The notes: a model not told the origin generated them from the letters alone. DNA of 64,000 nucleotides from Candidatus Magnetobacterium casense (GCF_000714715.1 NZ_JMFO01000019.1:124-64123); one strand, 5' to 3'. Positions 39,392 through 49,013 are shown, numbered from the stretch's first letter. Program-made: numbers and translations.

Positions 39392-40123
39392 ATGACTACG
39401 GTAGCAATAATCCCTGCAAGGTATGAGTCGAGCCGCTTTCCGGGTAAACCACTGGCGCTTATCCATGGCAGACCCATGATTGAGCACGTCTACGATGGCG
39501 TATCGAGGGCCGTGAGCCTTGATGCTGTCATTGTCGCCACCGATGATGAGCGGATCAGGCAGGCGGTGGAGGGTTTTGGTGGAAAGGCAGTTATGACGGC
39601 TAAAGAACATTCATCCGGCACCGACAGGATTGCGGAGGTTGCACAGGGGCTTGATGCCGACATCATCGTAAACGTCCAGGGCGATGAGCCAATGGTTAGG
39701 GCAGAGATGATCGACCAGTGTGTGGGGCTTATGGACGATGGGCGTGCCGGCATGGCAACCCTGAAAATGCTGATTAGCAACAAAAATGAGATAAACGATA
39801 CAAATATCGTAAAGGTCGTCACTGATGCAGAGGGGTTTGCCTTGTATTTCTCACGGCTACCGATACCCTTTTGCAGGGATGCGGTGGACGATCAACAGTA
39901 TTATAAGCACATAGGGATTTATGTCTATCGCAGGGATGTGCTCCTGGCACTCAGGCAACACCCCCGGTGCATGACTGAGGCAACCGAAAGCCTGGAACAA
40001 CTCCGTGCGTTGCACTATGGCTACAGGATAAAGGTTATCGAAACAACGCTGCAAACACACGCCGTTGACACCCCTGAGGACATAGAAAAGGTAGAGCAGC
40101 AGTGGCTAAATACATATCCCTAA
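39392..40123 (+). CDS. kdsB: CMP-KDO synthetase
   Basis: 3-deoxy-manno-octulosonate cytidylyltransferase, about 243 residues. IIPARYESSRFPGKPLA at the N-terminus, DGRAGMATL and VQGDEPM are the nucleotide-sugar synthetase signatures. It activates KDO for lipid A core assembly, so the cell makes lipopolysaccharide. Start ATG 39392 or the overlapping GTG 39389. Confidence 0.96.
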   Translation: MTTVAIIPARYESSRFPGKPLALIHGRPMIEHVYDGVSRAVSLDAVIVATDDERIRQAVEGFGGKAVMTAKEHSSGTDRIAEVAQGLDADIIVNVQGDEPMVRAEMIDQCVGLMDDGRAGMATLKMLISNKNEINDTNIVKVVTDAEGFALYFSRLPIPFCRDAVDDQQYYKHIGIYVYRRDVLLALRQHPRCMTEATESLEQLRALHYGYRIKVIETTLQTHAVDTPEDIEKVEQQWLNTYP

Positions 40124-40132
40124 CAGGCGGGG

Positions 40133-40354
40133 GTGTCTAAAAAACTGCCATTTACGTTAAAAAGCGAAGTCGCCAAAGACGTCATTGACGTCTACTTCCA
40201 ACCCTTCAATGACCTTGGACTTAACGATCCCCTCTCCCTCGGCTACGGAAAAAAGCTCGTATGTGCCTCCTTCAATTGTAAATACCTCGATGGTCTCAAA
40301 CTCAGGTATGACTATCCAGAATTCGGTAGTCCTGCAGAAGTAGTGATGGTATGA
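40133..40354 (+). CDS. Small hypothetical protein downstream of kdsB
   Basis: 73 residues from GTG 40133, 9 bp after kdsB and preceded by GGCGGGG. Contains KLVCASFNCKYLDG. No family recognised; soluble. Its position suggests co-transcription with kdsB. Confidence 0.45.
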   Translation: MSKKLPFTLKSEVAKDVIDVYFQPFNDLGLNDPLSLGYGKKLVCASFNCKYLDGLKLRYDYPEFGSPAEVVMV

Positions 40355-40810
40355 TTTTTATTTTTAGTGTCATGTTTGCTGAGACAAAGAATATCCAGGT
40401 TAGTCAGGAAAGCTCTTTCTTTTTCTAAAAAAATAGAAAACCATATTGGAGCGGTATGGTATTTTATACATCACTATAATGCTTCTCTGGTTAGCGCATG
40501 AACCTGTATCACTATCTTTACAGGACTACCAAATTTACTTTTGAAAAGTTTACTTCACATTCCCAAGTCCTTATATGCAAGACATGGTAAAACAACACAA
40601 CCGACGATGTTCATCCTCACCTTTGAACAGTTGATGGATTATGGTTTCCGGCCCGAATAGCCCGATCAAATCGGATAAAAAAACGCTATCACTTCTGTGC
40701 AGACTCGACGATGACAATGTTACGATAAAGAGGATTCTTGCCAAATTTAACCGGTTAAAACCCAGAGAAGGGAATAACGGAGACTGAGAGTTGTTCTCTT
40801 ATCTCTTTCT
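40355..40810. other. 455-bp gap between kdsB operon and the PEP-synthase-like gene
   Basis: AT-rich, no repeat-family copy and no tRNA. One short open frame at 40641-40787 (48 residues with DKKTLSLLCRLDDDNVTIKR) lacks a clear ribosome site and may be a remnant. Confidence 0.4.
40641..40787 (+). CDS. Possible 48-residue ORF, doubtful
   Basis: ATG 40641 to TGA 40787, basic product ending LAKFNRLKPREGNNGD. No family, no good ribosome site. Listed because the surrounding gap is otherwise empty. Confidence 0.2.
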   Translation: MVSGPNSPIKSDKKTLSLLCRLDDDNVTIKRILAKFNRLKPREGNNGD

Positions 40811-43390
40811 TTATGGCTCTATGTGGTCTTGCACGAAATCTTCTATGTAGGAGTCTGTGATGGTGTCGTTGTACATGACCATATCGAGTTGTTTGGTGTA
40901 GACGGTCAGCTTGCCGAGCATCGTCAGTCGTTTCTCTATTGACGACTTCTTGTACTTCAGGACCGTAGCATCTATGACGTCCTCCCTCACCCGTACAGAG
41001 TCAAAGTGCAGGTGTCTGAGGATTTCTGATATAAGTCTGACGCGTCGCAGTCTCCTGTCCGTGGTTGACCCGCCCCCCTTGAAGTGGAACCTGATATAGT
41101 TGTCGTTGATATGGTCCCCGGCAAAGGCCTCAACGGTTGACAGGTGATAGCCCAGACGGATAGAAAAGTTCATGTAGTTTGCCGATACGAATGCAAAGCT
41201 CCTCTTGGCGATTTCGTCGTAGTCGGCCTCGGACATGGATGCGCTGTGGGCAACCATACCCATGAATCCCTTCATGTCAAAGGGACGCGCTTGGGGCCAC
41301 CTCATCGAAAGCATACCCTTGAAGAAGGCGTTAAACGGCTCCGAGGTAATGTGCTCCGGGGCAATGGCCTTGGTTGTGGCGCTGATGCCGCCGCCCAGAT
41401 CAATGGCGTACAGGTCTATGGGGATGCCGGCCACCACCCGCACGGCACCAAAACTGTCCTGCAGGGAGGGCAGCTCCGTCATGGAAAACATTGCCAGCAT
41501 CGCCTTTTCATGCGCAAAGCGTGTTATATCGTGGAACGTCTTACAGTGCTCTGCCGTGAAGTCCTCCGCATCGGGATTGACTAGGTTGAGCATGACTATG
41601 TGCTTGAGCACCCTTGACAGGGTCTTAAAGAGATGTGTGCTTTTAAAGGGGTCGTGTTTCTGTTCGAGGTTTGTTATCAGTTCGGTGACGTAGCCTTCGT
41701 ATATGTTTCCGTTTATGGCATCCACGGTTATTTCGGAGTCGTGTTTTATGGTCATCGTTGCTACTTCGGTATCAAGGATCGTGGGGATTTGGAACTCTCT
41801 GGCAAGTGAGGCCATATGTCCGGTGGTACCGCCGACGTCGGTGACAATGGCGCGGACCTTGTTCATAACGGTCACGAACTTTGGAGAGGTGTTGCGCGCT
41901 ATAAGGACTACACCTTCGGGGACATGTATCAGGTCATCCTCGCTTCTGAGGATGTAGGCCCTGCCATGTCCCACGCCCTTGCAGGCAATGATCCCCTTGT
42001 CCAGGAGCACCTTGTGACCTTCTATACGTATAGGGCGTGATTTTTGTTCCTCCTTTGCGGTGACCACCAGGGGTCTGCTTTGTAATATCAGCAGGCGGTC
42101 GTTGTTGTCTATGACCCATTCGATGTCCTGTGCTGTGCCGAAGTGGTTCTCCAGGAGTTTTGCATACCGTGCAAGCTCTGTTATCTGACTATCCTTCAGG
42201 CATGGCGTCTCCTCCGCCTCATCAGGCAGCGGAACCTCCTTCAATGACCCCACGGAGGTACAGACGACCATTGTAACCTGCTCAGTTGGTGTTGTCTGTA
42301 TGACCCTTGTGAGATCGTCTTTTGGCACTACATACGTCTCAGGCGTCACCATGCCGTCCACCAGACACATGCCAAGCCCCCAGATGGCGTTTATGATGAT
42401 CCTGTTACTGCCCGGCTCATTGGGGTCGTCGGAGAATATGACTCCGCTTACCCTGGAGTCAACCATCTCCAGGATGCCCACGGCCATGGCCAACTCGTTT
42501 TCCGTAAACCCCTTGGTCTTGTAGTAAAAGATAGCCCGCGGTGAAAAGAGGCTGGCCAGTACCTCCTTGTACCTCTGAAGCACATGTTGCGGTTTGACGT
42601 TGAGAAAGGTGGCATACTGACCGGCAAAGCTGAAATCGCTGTCTTCCTCGATGGCGCTGCTGCGGATGGAGAGGTCGAAGGAATCGTTGTTACACAGCCC
42701 GGCGGTGGATGCAAGGATGGCCTCGGCCATATCGCCGGGTATCTCCCCGGCCAGGATATCTCCCTGACACTGGGCACTTACACGGTTGAGTTCTTCCATG
42801 TTGCTTACGGAGAGCGTTGCAAGGCGGTCGTGAATCTTTTCAAGCATACCGTTGTGTTCCATGAACCGCTTATAGGCATGGGCCGTTATGGCAAAACCGG
42901 CAGGGATGGGGACGTTAAGGAGATTTTTTATCTCACCGAGGTTGGCGTTTTTACCGCCGACGCTGTTGACTTTCTCCTTGGTTATCTCATCCAGTGACAG
43001 GGTGTAGCCCTCAGTGGGGATATCTCTTTTGGTATTCAGGATGCCTTCTATTTCCATGCTTATATGGTTAAAACGGTCATAGAGTAGCGTATACCTGTTA
43101 TGTGTGATGTCGTTGAGTTTGTCGATCAGCTCTCTAAGGTGTTCTGTCATGGTTAGCAGGCTGTGGACTATGTATTGTCTGTCAAACAGGTATTCGCCGG
43201 AGAGTTTTTCCTCCATGTCTGCCATGATACCAAGTATGCCGTTGTTACAGTGCAGGAGGGCCTTGAAAGACTCGTACCTTGCGGCTAATATATCCCTCTC
43301 AGACTCTACGGACGTCTCCCCGGAGTGCTGCGTGCGTACTCCGATCTTTTGCAATATGCCCTTGAGCGCTTCCTTATATTTCATCTGCAA
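40811..43390 (-). CDS. PEP/pyruvate-binding dikinase-like protein with unusual C-terminal domain
   Basis: 859 residues. An N-terminal helical region (1-140) precedes a PPDK_N/PEP-synthase ATP-grasp domain (about 145-460; VNSVGGKNANLGEI, IPAGFAITAHAY, IRSSAIEED) and the swivelling phosphohistidine domain with its His in GGTTGHMASLA (about 480-565). The usual PEP/pyruvate TIM-barrel domain is not recognisable: residues 575-859 instead hold a different helical sequence (DLYAIDLGGG, RLGYHLSTVEAF). It probably transfers phosphate from ATP to the His, but the acceptor is unclear. Confidence 0.75.
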   Translation of the reverse strand: MQMKYKEALKGILQKIGVRTQHSGETSVESERDILAARYESFKALLHCNNGILGIMADMEEKLSGEYLFDRQYIVHSLLTMTEHLRELIDKLNDITHNRYTLLYDRFNHISMEIEGILNTKRDIPTEGYTLSLDEITKEKVNSVGGKNANLGEIKNLLNVPIPAGFAITAHAYKRFMEHNGMLEKIHDRLATLSVSNMEELNRVSAQCQGDILAGEIPGDMAEAILASTAGLCNNDSFDLSIRSSAIEEDSDFSFAGQYATFLNVKPQHVLQRYKEVLASLFSPRAIFYYKTKGFTENELAMAVGILEMVDSRVSGVIFSDDPNEPGSNRIIINAIWGLGMCLVDGMVTPETYVVPKDDLTRVIQTTPTEQVTMVVCTSVGSLKEVPLPDEAEETPCLKDSQITELARYAKLLENHFGTAQDIEWVIDNNDRLLILQSRPLVVTAKEEQKSRPIRIEGHKVLLDKGIIACKGVGHGRAYILRSEDDLIHVPEGVVLIARNTSPKFVTVMNKVRAIVTDVGGTTGHMASLAREFQIPTILDTEVATMTIKHDSEITVDAINGNIYEGYVTELITNLEQKHDPFKSTHLFKTLSRVLKHIVMLNLVNPDAEDFTAEHCKTFHDITRFAHEKAMLAMFSMTELPSLQDSFGAVRVVAGIPIDLYAIDLGGGISATTKAIAPEHITSEPFNAFFKGMLSMRWPQARPFDMKGFMGMVAHSASMSEADYDEIAKRSFAFVSANYMNFSIRLGYHLSTVEAFAGDHINDNYIRFHFKGGGSTTDRRLRRVRLISEILRHLHFDSVRVREDVIDATVLKYKKSSIEKRLTMLGKLTVYTKQLDMVMYNDTITDSYIEDFVQDHIEP

Positions 43391-43533
43391 TCACGTGCTG
43401 ATAACCTAACATTTATGTTGATTAAAAAGCAAGACAACAGTATGTGGTTTGGTGGGCTGGACTATTTGGGGTATAAATAGTGGTGTTGCTTGTGTTACAA
43501 TATTAAGAAAAGGGCAATTAAAAGGAGGGGTGC

Positions 43534-44205
43534 ATGTCGGAGGAGTTCACGCATCGTCCATTTGAGGGGCTTGGTGGGTTACTCAAGGGTAAGATGGCAC
43601 TCCACGAGCAGAAGAAACCAAAGAAGGTGCCTAAGGCAGCCGTGGAAACAACCGCACCGGAGATGACCGACGAGGAGTTATTCAGAGAGGCAATGCTCAA
43701 TGTGAGAGAGATCAAGGAATTTACGCAAATCCCATACAGCCGGGGTAAGCTGAGGCCACCCCCCTGCAAAGATGACAATGACGATTACGGCGACAAGGAG
43801 TGCCTGGACACCCTCCGGGCGATCAGAGATGGCAAGCGTCCCATCGACATCAGAAAAACCCAGGAGTATATCGAATGGAACAACCCGGCCCACAGAAACG
43901 TCTTCACGATGCACCTTCACGAGGGCAGATATTCGGTGCAGGACTTCCTGGACCTGCACGGCAGTACGCTGGCAGAGGCAGAACTGATAATCACCGAATT
44001 CATCAAGGAATCCGTCAGGAAAGGCCACCGCTGTGTAAAGATAATCCATGGACGGGGGCTGCGTTCACCCAATGGTCCGGTGCTTAAAAACGCCATTACC
44101 GGTTGGCTCTCCGGTCGTATGCGCAAACATGTCATGGCCTTTGCCACAGCGCCACAGTACGATGGTGGCCTCGGCGCACTGTACATACTCCTTAAGAAGG
44201 GATGA
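43534..44205 (+). CDS. Smr-domain protein (MutS2 C-terminal type)
   Basis: 223 residues after AAAGGAGGGG. A polar N-terminal half ends in a segment with EYIEWNNPAHRNVF; the C-terminal Smr domain (about 135-220) has DLHGSTLAEAE, HGRGLRSPNG and LGALYILLKK. Smr domains are nicking or RNA-cleaving nucleases; this stand-alone form resembles the YdaL/SmrA type. Convergent with the next small gene. Confidence 0.9.
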   Translation: MSEEFTHRPFEGLGGLLKGKMALHEQKKPKKVPKAAVETTAPEMTDEELFREAMLNVREIKEFTQIPYSRGKLRPPPCKDDNDDYGDKECLDTLRAIRDGKRPIDIRKTQEYIEWNNPAHRNVFTMHLHEGRYSVQDFLDLHGSTLAEAELIITEFIKESVRKGHRCVKIIHGRGLRSPNGPVLKNAITGWLSGRMRKHVMAFATAPQYDGGLGALYILLKKG

Positions 44206-44284
44206 GGCACCCCCCCAGGGCATCAATCGGTCAATACACCCTGGGGCACAGGGTGAGTATTAGCCCTCACTTTTTCTTTGACGT

Positions 44285-44482
44285 TTAGTAGTTGCATGCG
44301 AGCAGGGTCTCCATGTTCAGACGTTTGAGCACGTCCTTGATGAAGGATTCCGTGCCTTTTAGCCCCCTGCGGAAGTCCATCTGCTCGGTGCCGCATATCT
44401 CCATCCTGAGATCGGAGAGGTAGCTTTGCAGGATTTTGCCTAATGCCCTTGCCTCGTCGTCGGTAAGTTCGAGCGTAACCAT
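44285..44482 (-). CDS. Small conserved-looking hypothetical protein
   Basis: 65 residues, starts after AAGGAGGG at good spacing. Acidic, helical: TLELTDDEARALGKILQSYL, two cysteines. No family I can name with confidence. Monocistronic between convergent Smr and divergent NusG-II genes. Confidence 0.65.
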   Translation of the reverse strand: MVTLELTDDEARALGKILQSYLSDLRMEICGTEQMDFRRGLKGTESFIKDVLKRLNMETLLACNY

Positions 44483-44777
44483 GATCGCCCTCCTTAGTGT
44501 TGTGTTTGTTGTCTGTTGCAGCAGGAGAATCAGTCAATCCAGTCTCAGCTCGTCTTGGTCTTCTGCATGGATGACAGCGCGATATGGAAGCCTTATTAAA
44601 TATAACAGTATTGCCCCTGAAATGTCAATAACGTTTGCATGCAGGGCACGGTTAATTTGTTCTGCGGTGCTATTGACCGTGTGTAACCCCGACGGTTATA
44701 CTTAACAATGAGTGCAACAATGTCAGCAGAAGGAGTAAAGAGTATTTTTAAGACCGTTTCGGCAGTGAAGACCGGAT

Positions 44778-45155
44778 TTGAACCTGCGACTACTCATTAA
44801 GCACGCCACGACAGCCGACCTTGTCTTGCTGTGCATCCTGCTGTCGATAACTGCCGCTGCAACCGTTTTTGTCTCTGCCGTGATGCCCAGGGGGGCTGAG
44901 GTTACCATCGAGGTCAACAACAAGGTTGTCTACAGGTTATCCCTGGACACGGACAGGGAGTTGCACATCGGGGCTGTGACGGTGGAGATAAAGGCTTCCA
45001 GGGTGCGAGTTAAAGACGCAGATTGTCCCAACAAGCTCTGCGTGCGGCAGGGGTGGATAGACAGAGGTACCATCATATGTCTGCCCAACAGGGTGGTGAT
45101 ATCCGTCCATGAGCGCATGCACAGAAAGCAGGAGATCGATGCAACAACGGGATAA
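44778..45155 (+). CDS. NusG domain II-containing membrane-anchored protein
   Basis: 125 residues from TTG 44778. A membrane helix (about 12-35) is followed by the NusG-II fold: EVNNKVVYRLSLDTDRELHI, then KDADCPNKLCVRQGWIDR and IICLPNRVVISV. This family typically sits beside Gx transporters and ApbE-type flavin transferases. It overlaps the next gene. Confidence 0.85.
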   Translation: MNLRLLIKHATTADLVLLCILLSITAAATVFVSAVMPRGAEVTIEVNNKVVYRLSLDTDRELHIGAVTVEIKASRVRVKDADCPNKLCVRQGWIDRGTIICLPNRVVISVHERMHRKQEIDATTG

Positions 45156-45654
45156 GTACAGGATAGCCCTGCTTGCCGCCTATGCCCTGGCGCTGCATGG
45201 ATTTGAACGCCTGATACCAACACCGTTGCCCTGGTTGAGGTTTGGGCTTGCCAACATCATAACCCTTGTTGCAATGCTCATGTACGGATTCAGGGTGGCC
45301 TTGATGGTAACGATCATCAGGGTCACGGTGGGTTCGTTTGTGATTGGGACGTTTCTGGGACCGGCCTTTGTCCTGAGTCTTTCCGGGGGGGTGTTAAGTG
45401 TGTTGTCCATGGGGATGGTGTACAGGGCTGCGCCAGGGACATTTAGTCCGCTTGGATTGAGCCTGATAGGGGCCTTCTTCCATAATGCAGGGCAGATTGT
45501 TATTGCGTATGCACTGTTTATCCCCAACATGCACTCCATGCTGGTTATTGCACCGTTGATCCTGTTTTTGGGTACAATAACCGGATGCGTAAACGGCTTG
45601 TTTTGCATCTTTGTCCTGGAACACCTGAAAACAAAGTCTGTTCTGCACGGCTAG
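45139..45654 (+). CDS. Gx transporter family membrane protein
   Basis: 171 residues from ATG 45139 (AGGAG upstream, inside the preceding gene). Five or six helices with RLIPTPLPWLRFGLANIITL and LSGGVLSVLSMG, the Gx-transporter/heptaprenyl diphosphate synthase component I signature. Probably an ECF-like membrane component. The pairing with NusG-II is conserved in many anaerobes; its substrate is not known to me. Confidence 0.85.
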   Translation: MQQRDKYRIALLAAYALALHGFERLIPTPLPWLRFGLANIITLVAMLMYGFRVALMVTIIRVTVGSFVIGTFLGPAFVLSLSGGVLSVLSMGMVYRAAPGTFSPLGLSLIGAFFHNAGQIVIAYALFIPNMHSMLVIAPLILFLGTITGCVNGLFCIFVLEHLKTKSVLHG

Positions 45655-45711
45655 GTTACCTGCTCATCAGGACTACCAAAAAAAACCCCGAAAGAAGTAC
45701 AATACTATGAT

Positions 45712-45888
45712 ATGGATGTAAAGTGCCCTATTTGTGGCAAACAAGAAAAGTGGGAAGGTAACCCTCATCGACCGTTTTGTTCAAAGCGATGCAGGCTCTT
45801 AGACCTGGCCTCGTGGGTTGATGGGTCATACAGGATACCAGGAAAGCCCGTAAACAACAGCGAAGAGGATAGCGATTCAGAGGACTAA
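45712..45888 (+). CDS. yacG: YacG zinc-finger protein
   Basis: 58 residues, ATG 45712 to TAA 45888. VKCPICGKQ and FCSKRCRLLDLASWVDGSYR give the four zinc cysteines and the YacG signature. In E. coli this protein binds GyrB and inhibits gyrase. Acidic tail. It lies 29 bp before dapB. Confidence 0.9.
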   Translation: MDVKCPICGKQEKWEGNPHRPFCSKRCRLLDLASWVDGSYRIPGKPVNNSEEDSDSED

Positions 45889-45917
45889 ATCCTTTATCAA
45901 TAAAAAACGGAGGAATT

Positions 45918-46721
45918 ATGCTTAAGGTAGTGGTGGTTGGAGCTGCGGGTAAGATGGGCCAGAGGATCGGTGTGTTGGCCCTGCAGCATCAGCAGGTAGA
46001 GTTGGTTGGAGCCCTTGAGATGGGTGGACACGGTGCCGTGGGGAGGAATTTTGGCGAGGTGTCCGGGGTGTCCGGGGCGGCAGTTGTAATATCGGACAAC
46101 GTTGGGGATAGTATATCGCTGGCCGGGGTGGTAATCGATTTCACATCTCCGGAGGCGACATTGGAGCATGTAAGGGCGTGTGTTGCGGCAAAGAAGCCCA
46201 TAGTCATCGGCACCACGGGGTTGACCGATGACCAGGTGCGGCAGATACGGGAGCTAAGTGTCAGTATCCCCATTGTCCTGTCGCCCAACATGTCGGTGGG
46301 AGTGAATCTGCTATTGAAGGTGTTAGCTGATGTAGCACCGATACTGGCCGATGACTACGATATAGAGATAGTTGAGGCACACCATCGTCTCAAAAAGGAT
46401 GCCCCCAGTGGTACCGCCCTGAAGATGGCCGGTGTTATCGCGCAGGCCATTGACAGGAACCTTGCCGAGGTGGCAGTGTATGCCCGGCAGGGGATGATTG
46501 GTGAGCGAACGAGAGACAAGATCGGCATACAGACCGTCAGGGCAGGAGACATAGTGGGCGAACACACCGTGCTCTTTGGCACCATCGGGGAACGGATAGA
46601 GTTCACGCACAAGGCCTCCAGTCGCGACACCTTTGCCGCCGGAGCGCTCAGGGCTGCCCTGTGGCTTCAGGACAAACCAGCGGGATTGTACGACATGCAG
46701 GACGTCCTCGGTTTGAAATAA
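45918..46721 (+). CDS. dapB: 4-hydroxy-tetrahydrodipicolinate reductase
   Basis: 267 residues after ACGGAGGAATT. VVVGAAGKMGQRI binds NAD(P)H; HHRLKKDAPSGTALKM is the substrate-binding signature. Lysine and diaminopimelate synthesis. Full length; stands without other dap genes. Confidence 0.97.
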   Translation: MLKVVVVGAAGKMGQRIGVLALQHQQVELVGALEMGGHGAVGRNFGEVSGVSGAAVVISDNVGDSISLAGVVIDFTSPEATLEHVRACVAAKKPIVIGTTGLTDDQVRQIRELSVSIPIVLSPNMSVGVNLLLKVLADVAPILADDYDIEIVEAHHRLKKDAPSGTALKMAGVIAQAIDRNLAEVAVYARQGMIGERTRDKIGIQTVRAGDIVGEHTVLFGTIGERIEFTHKASSRDTFAAGALRAALWLQDKPAGLYDMQDVLGLK

Positions 46722-46793
46722 CGAAGGGACTTTTGTGGCGTCTGCATGTTTAAAATCAAGCCTGCGTAATAAGGGTAAAGGACTTTTTATGAT

Positions 46794-47969
46794 GTGAAGA
46801 TCAGGGACTATGAGTTACACGATAACCCAATAGGCGCCGGTGGTATGGGGTACGTCTATAAGGCGCATCATATCAACCTGGGGGTATATCGTGCCGTTAA
46901 GGAACTCAGGACGGATACCTCTGCCCCTGTTGAGATGGTCAGGAGATTTCTCCAGGAGGCACGGATACAGGTGCAGTTAAAACACCCAAACATTGTGGAG
47001 GTCTTTGACTGTTTTGAGGAGGCCGGCAGGTTCTATATCGTCATGGAGTTTATTGACGGCATAACCCTAAAGGCCCTGATAGGGAGTCATCACAAGATTA
47101 AGGCACATAGTGATATTTCCCCCGGCTTTGAGGGGGTTGCATTAGATATGGACACCTGTAGCGATATAATCTCACAGGCCCTGGATGCCCTGCACTATGC
47201 ACACTGCCACAACACCGTACATCGTGACATAAAGCCGGCAAATATCTTGCTGACAATGGGAGCCGATAACAGCCTGCACGTAAAGCTGGCAGACTTTGGC
47301 ATAGCGAAGTTCTTTCACCCCGACGAGGAGAAACTGACCAAGACGGGGATTGCCCTTGGCACGGTCCACTACATGGCACCTGAGCAGATATCCCCGGAGG
47401 ACTTTGGCCCCTTTGACCACAGGGCGGATATCTATGCCATGGGGGTCATGGTGTTTGAGCTTTTAACCGGCACCTATCCATTCGGAGACCGTGGCACCAG
47501 TGAAATAAAGGTGTTGACCAACAAGATAGGTGATGTCATGCCAAACATGCTTAAATACCGTGATGCCATCCCCGATGGTTACTACGATTGCATAAGCAAG
47601 GCAATGAAGTGTAATCCATCTGAGAGGTTTCAGGATGCACGACAATTTAAGGAGGCTTTCCTGTCCCTGAGGCACAACATAGCTGCATCTGAGGCCACCG
47701 TGGAGCACACAGAGACGCAACCCATAAGTAACAATGTCTCCGCCCCTGAGCAAACAAGCAGGATGGATGTAGTTTCGCCTGATAAATCAACACTGTCGCT
47801 AAGGCAAGGGAATAAAAAGCGCAATGTAATATCAGCAGTTGTGCTTATTTGTATTGTTGTAGTCCTGCTGTGTATGATCGTATATACGCAAATCGCTAAA
47901 AACACACCAAAAGCCAAAACATCTTCATATGTAACCCCGGCAGGAGAGGAGATTATTAAGAGAAAATGA
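46794..47969 (+). CDS. Membrane-anchored Ser/Thr protein kinase
   Basis: 391 residues from GTG 46794. The Hanks-type kinase domain (1-280) has the Gly loop NPIGAGGMGYVYKA, the Lys in YRAVKEL, HRDIKPANIL, DFGIAKF and APEQ, so it should be active. A linker and one membrane helix (about 345-367) follow, leaving a short outer tail. The stop overlaps the start of the following lipoprotein gene (ATGA). Confidence 0.93.
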   Translation: MKIRDYELHDNPIGAGGMGYVYKAHHINLGVYRAVKELRTDTSAPVEMVRRFLQEARIQVQLKHPNIVEVFDCFEEAGRFYIVMEFIDGITLKALIGSHHKIKAHSDISPGFEGVALDMDTCSDIISQALDALHYAHCHNTVHRDIKPANILLTMGADNSLHVKLADFGIAKFFHPDEEKLTKTGIALGTVHYMAPEQISPEDFGPFDHRADIYAMGVMVFELLTGTYPFGDRGTSEIKVLTNKIGDVMPNMLKYRDAIPDGYYDCISKAMKCNPSERFQDARQFKEAFLSLRHNIAASEATVEHTETQPISNNVSAPEQTSRMDVVSPDKSTLSLRQGNKKRNVISAVVLICIVVVLLCMIVYTQIAKNTPKAKTSSYVTPAGEEIIKRK

Positions 47970-48700
47970 CAACAAAACGTTTTGTCGTATTAATCTTTAT
48001 GCTTGTATTCATTTCATGCTCAACCAAGGGTAGACCACCAGGAGGAGTGCCATCCGGGGCAGTGTCATCACACAAGCAACAGCTTGCTACCCCCGGAGAG
48101 TGCGTAAACAACGGCGGTTTTTGGATACGTGCAAAGGGAGCAGGTGAGGGTAGCCCGTGCCGGTCTGAGCCGGGTAGCATCTCCGTGGGGGTTCTGAACA
48201 CAGCATCGGGGTTACGCAAGTTGCCTCAAAATAATGCCGGTGTGGTTGCGGTGTTGCAGAAAGGGGAAGAGGTGTTTGTACTGGAATCAGCCAAGGACAA
48301 CTGGACTAAGGTCAAAACCGTCTGTGCGGTAGAGGGCTGGGTTTTGAACAAGTATTTGGCCGTTACAAGGGTTAAGCCTCCACATGCCATCCAGGGGGTT
48401 GATATCAAGGCCGGCAATAGCGTCAGGAGGGGGCAGAAACTCAATATCGAAGTTGATTTTGTCACCACTGAACCCAAAGAGGGTGCTCAGTTGTTTTTCT
48501 GTCTGCATCCGCTAAACGAAGAACCTTCCGAACACATGAAAGGCAACGCCGAGTTTACCGACAAGGGGCAATGGACCTACGCCAAGTCTTTCAACATAAA
48601 TCAAAATGCCCCGTTGGGAGACTGGGTAGCCCACATAGCCATTTACTACAAAACCGGTTGGCTCGATGCCGCCGAAGTGAGGTTTAAGGTCATGCAATAG
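47966..48700 (+). CDS. Lipoprotein with SH3-like domain
   Basis: 244 residues. Signal peptide ending in a lipobox-like VFISC-S, a Gly/Pro-rich stretch, a cysteine-containing motif, an SH3_3-type domain (about 70-130; SGLRKLPQNNAGVV, VEGWVLNKYL) and a C-terminal beta-rich domain. SH3_3 domains often bind cell wall. Translational coupling to the kinase suggests a sensor, ligand or substrate of that kinase. Confidence 0.75.
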   Translation: MTTKRFVVLIFMLVFISCSTKGRPPGGVPSGAVSSHKQQLATPGECVNNGGFWIRAKGAGEGSPCRSEPGSISVGVLNTASGLRKLPQNNAGVVAVLQKGEEVFVLESAKDNWTKVKTVCAVEGWVLNKYLAVTRVKPPHAIQGVDIKAGNSVRRGQKLNIEVDFVTTEPKEGAQLFFCLHPLNEEPSEHMKGNAEFTDKGQWTYAKSFNINQNAPLGDWVAHIAIYYKTGWLDAAEVRFKVMQ

Positions 48701-48769
48701 ACAAGGCAGCAGAGCCATGTATACCTGCCTGTAATTGAAAAATTTATACATCCCCCTTGAAATTGTTTA

Positions 48770-48799
48770 TTGACAGTAAATGATAGTTTGTGCTTTAAT
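48770..48799 (+). promoter_or_regulatory. Candidate sigma70 promoter of amt leader
   Basis: TTGACA (48770-48775), 18-bp spacer, TTTAAT (48794-48799). If used, the transcript would carry repeat copy 6 in its 5' leader, nearly 300 nt before amt. Confidence 0.55.
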
Positions 48800-48888
48800 T
48801 ATCTTTAATTTTATATAGTAAATGAATGAGGGAGACATAGCTGATGAACATTTTTTTGAGTAATATATCAATCAAAAAAAAATCACGA

Positions 48889-49013
48889 TATACTGAAGTG
48901 ACACATGTTTTTTCAGGCATGATAATTGAATGTGAAATAATGGGGTCAAGGGGACTGGTCCCCTTGGCGGGGGGTTCTGAAGGGGGGCGGAGCCGCCCCT
49001 TTCTTTCTTGTAT
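48889..49013. repeat. GC-rich dispersed repeat, copy 6 (forward, with AT-rich arm)
   Basis: The AT-rich arm TATACTGAAGTGACACATG to GTGAAATAATGG leads into GGGGTCAAGGGGACTGGTCC, CGGGGGGTTCTGAAGGGG and GGCGGAGCCGCCCC, then CTTTCTTTC. The arm and core recur inverted in copy 9. Two hairpins (GGGGACTGGTCCCC and GGGGCGG/CCGCCCC-like) are evident. Confidence 0.88.

Noticed and set aside
44206..44284. Intrinsic terminator between the Smr gene and the small convergent gene
   Set aside because: GTGAG/CTCAC followed by five T gives only a 5-bp stem with a wide loop; too weak to annotate.
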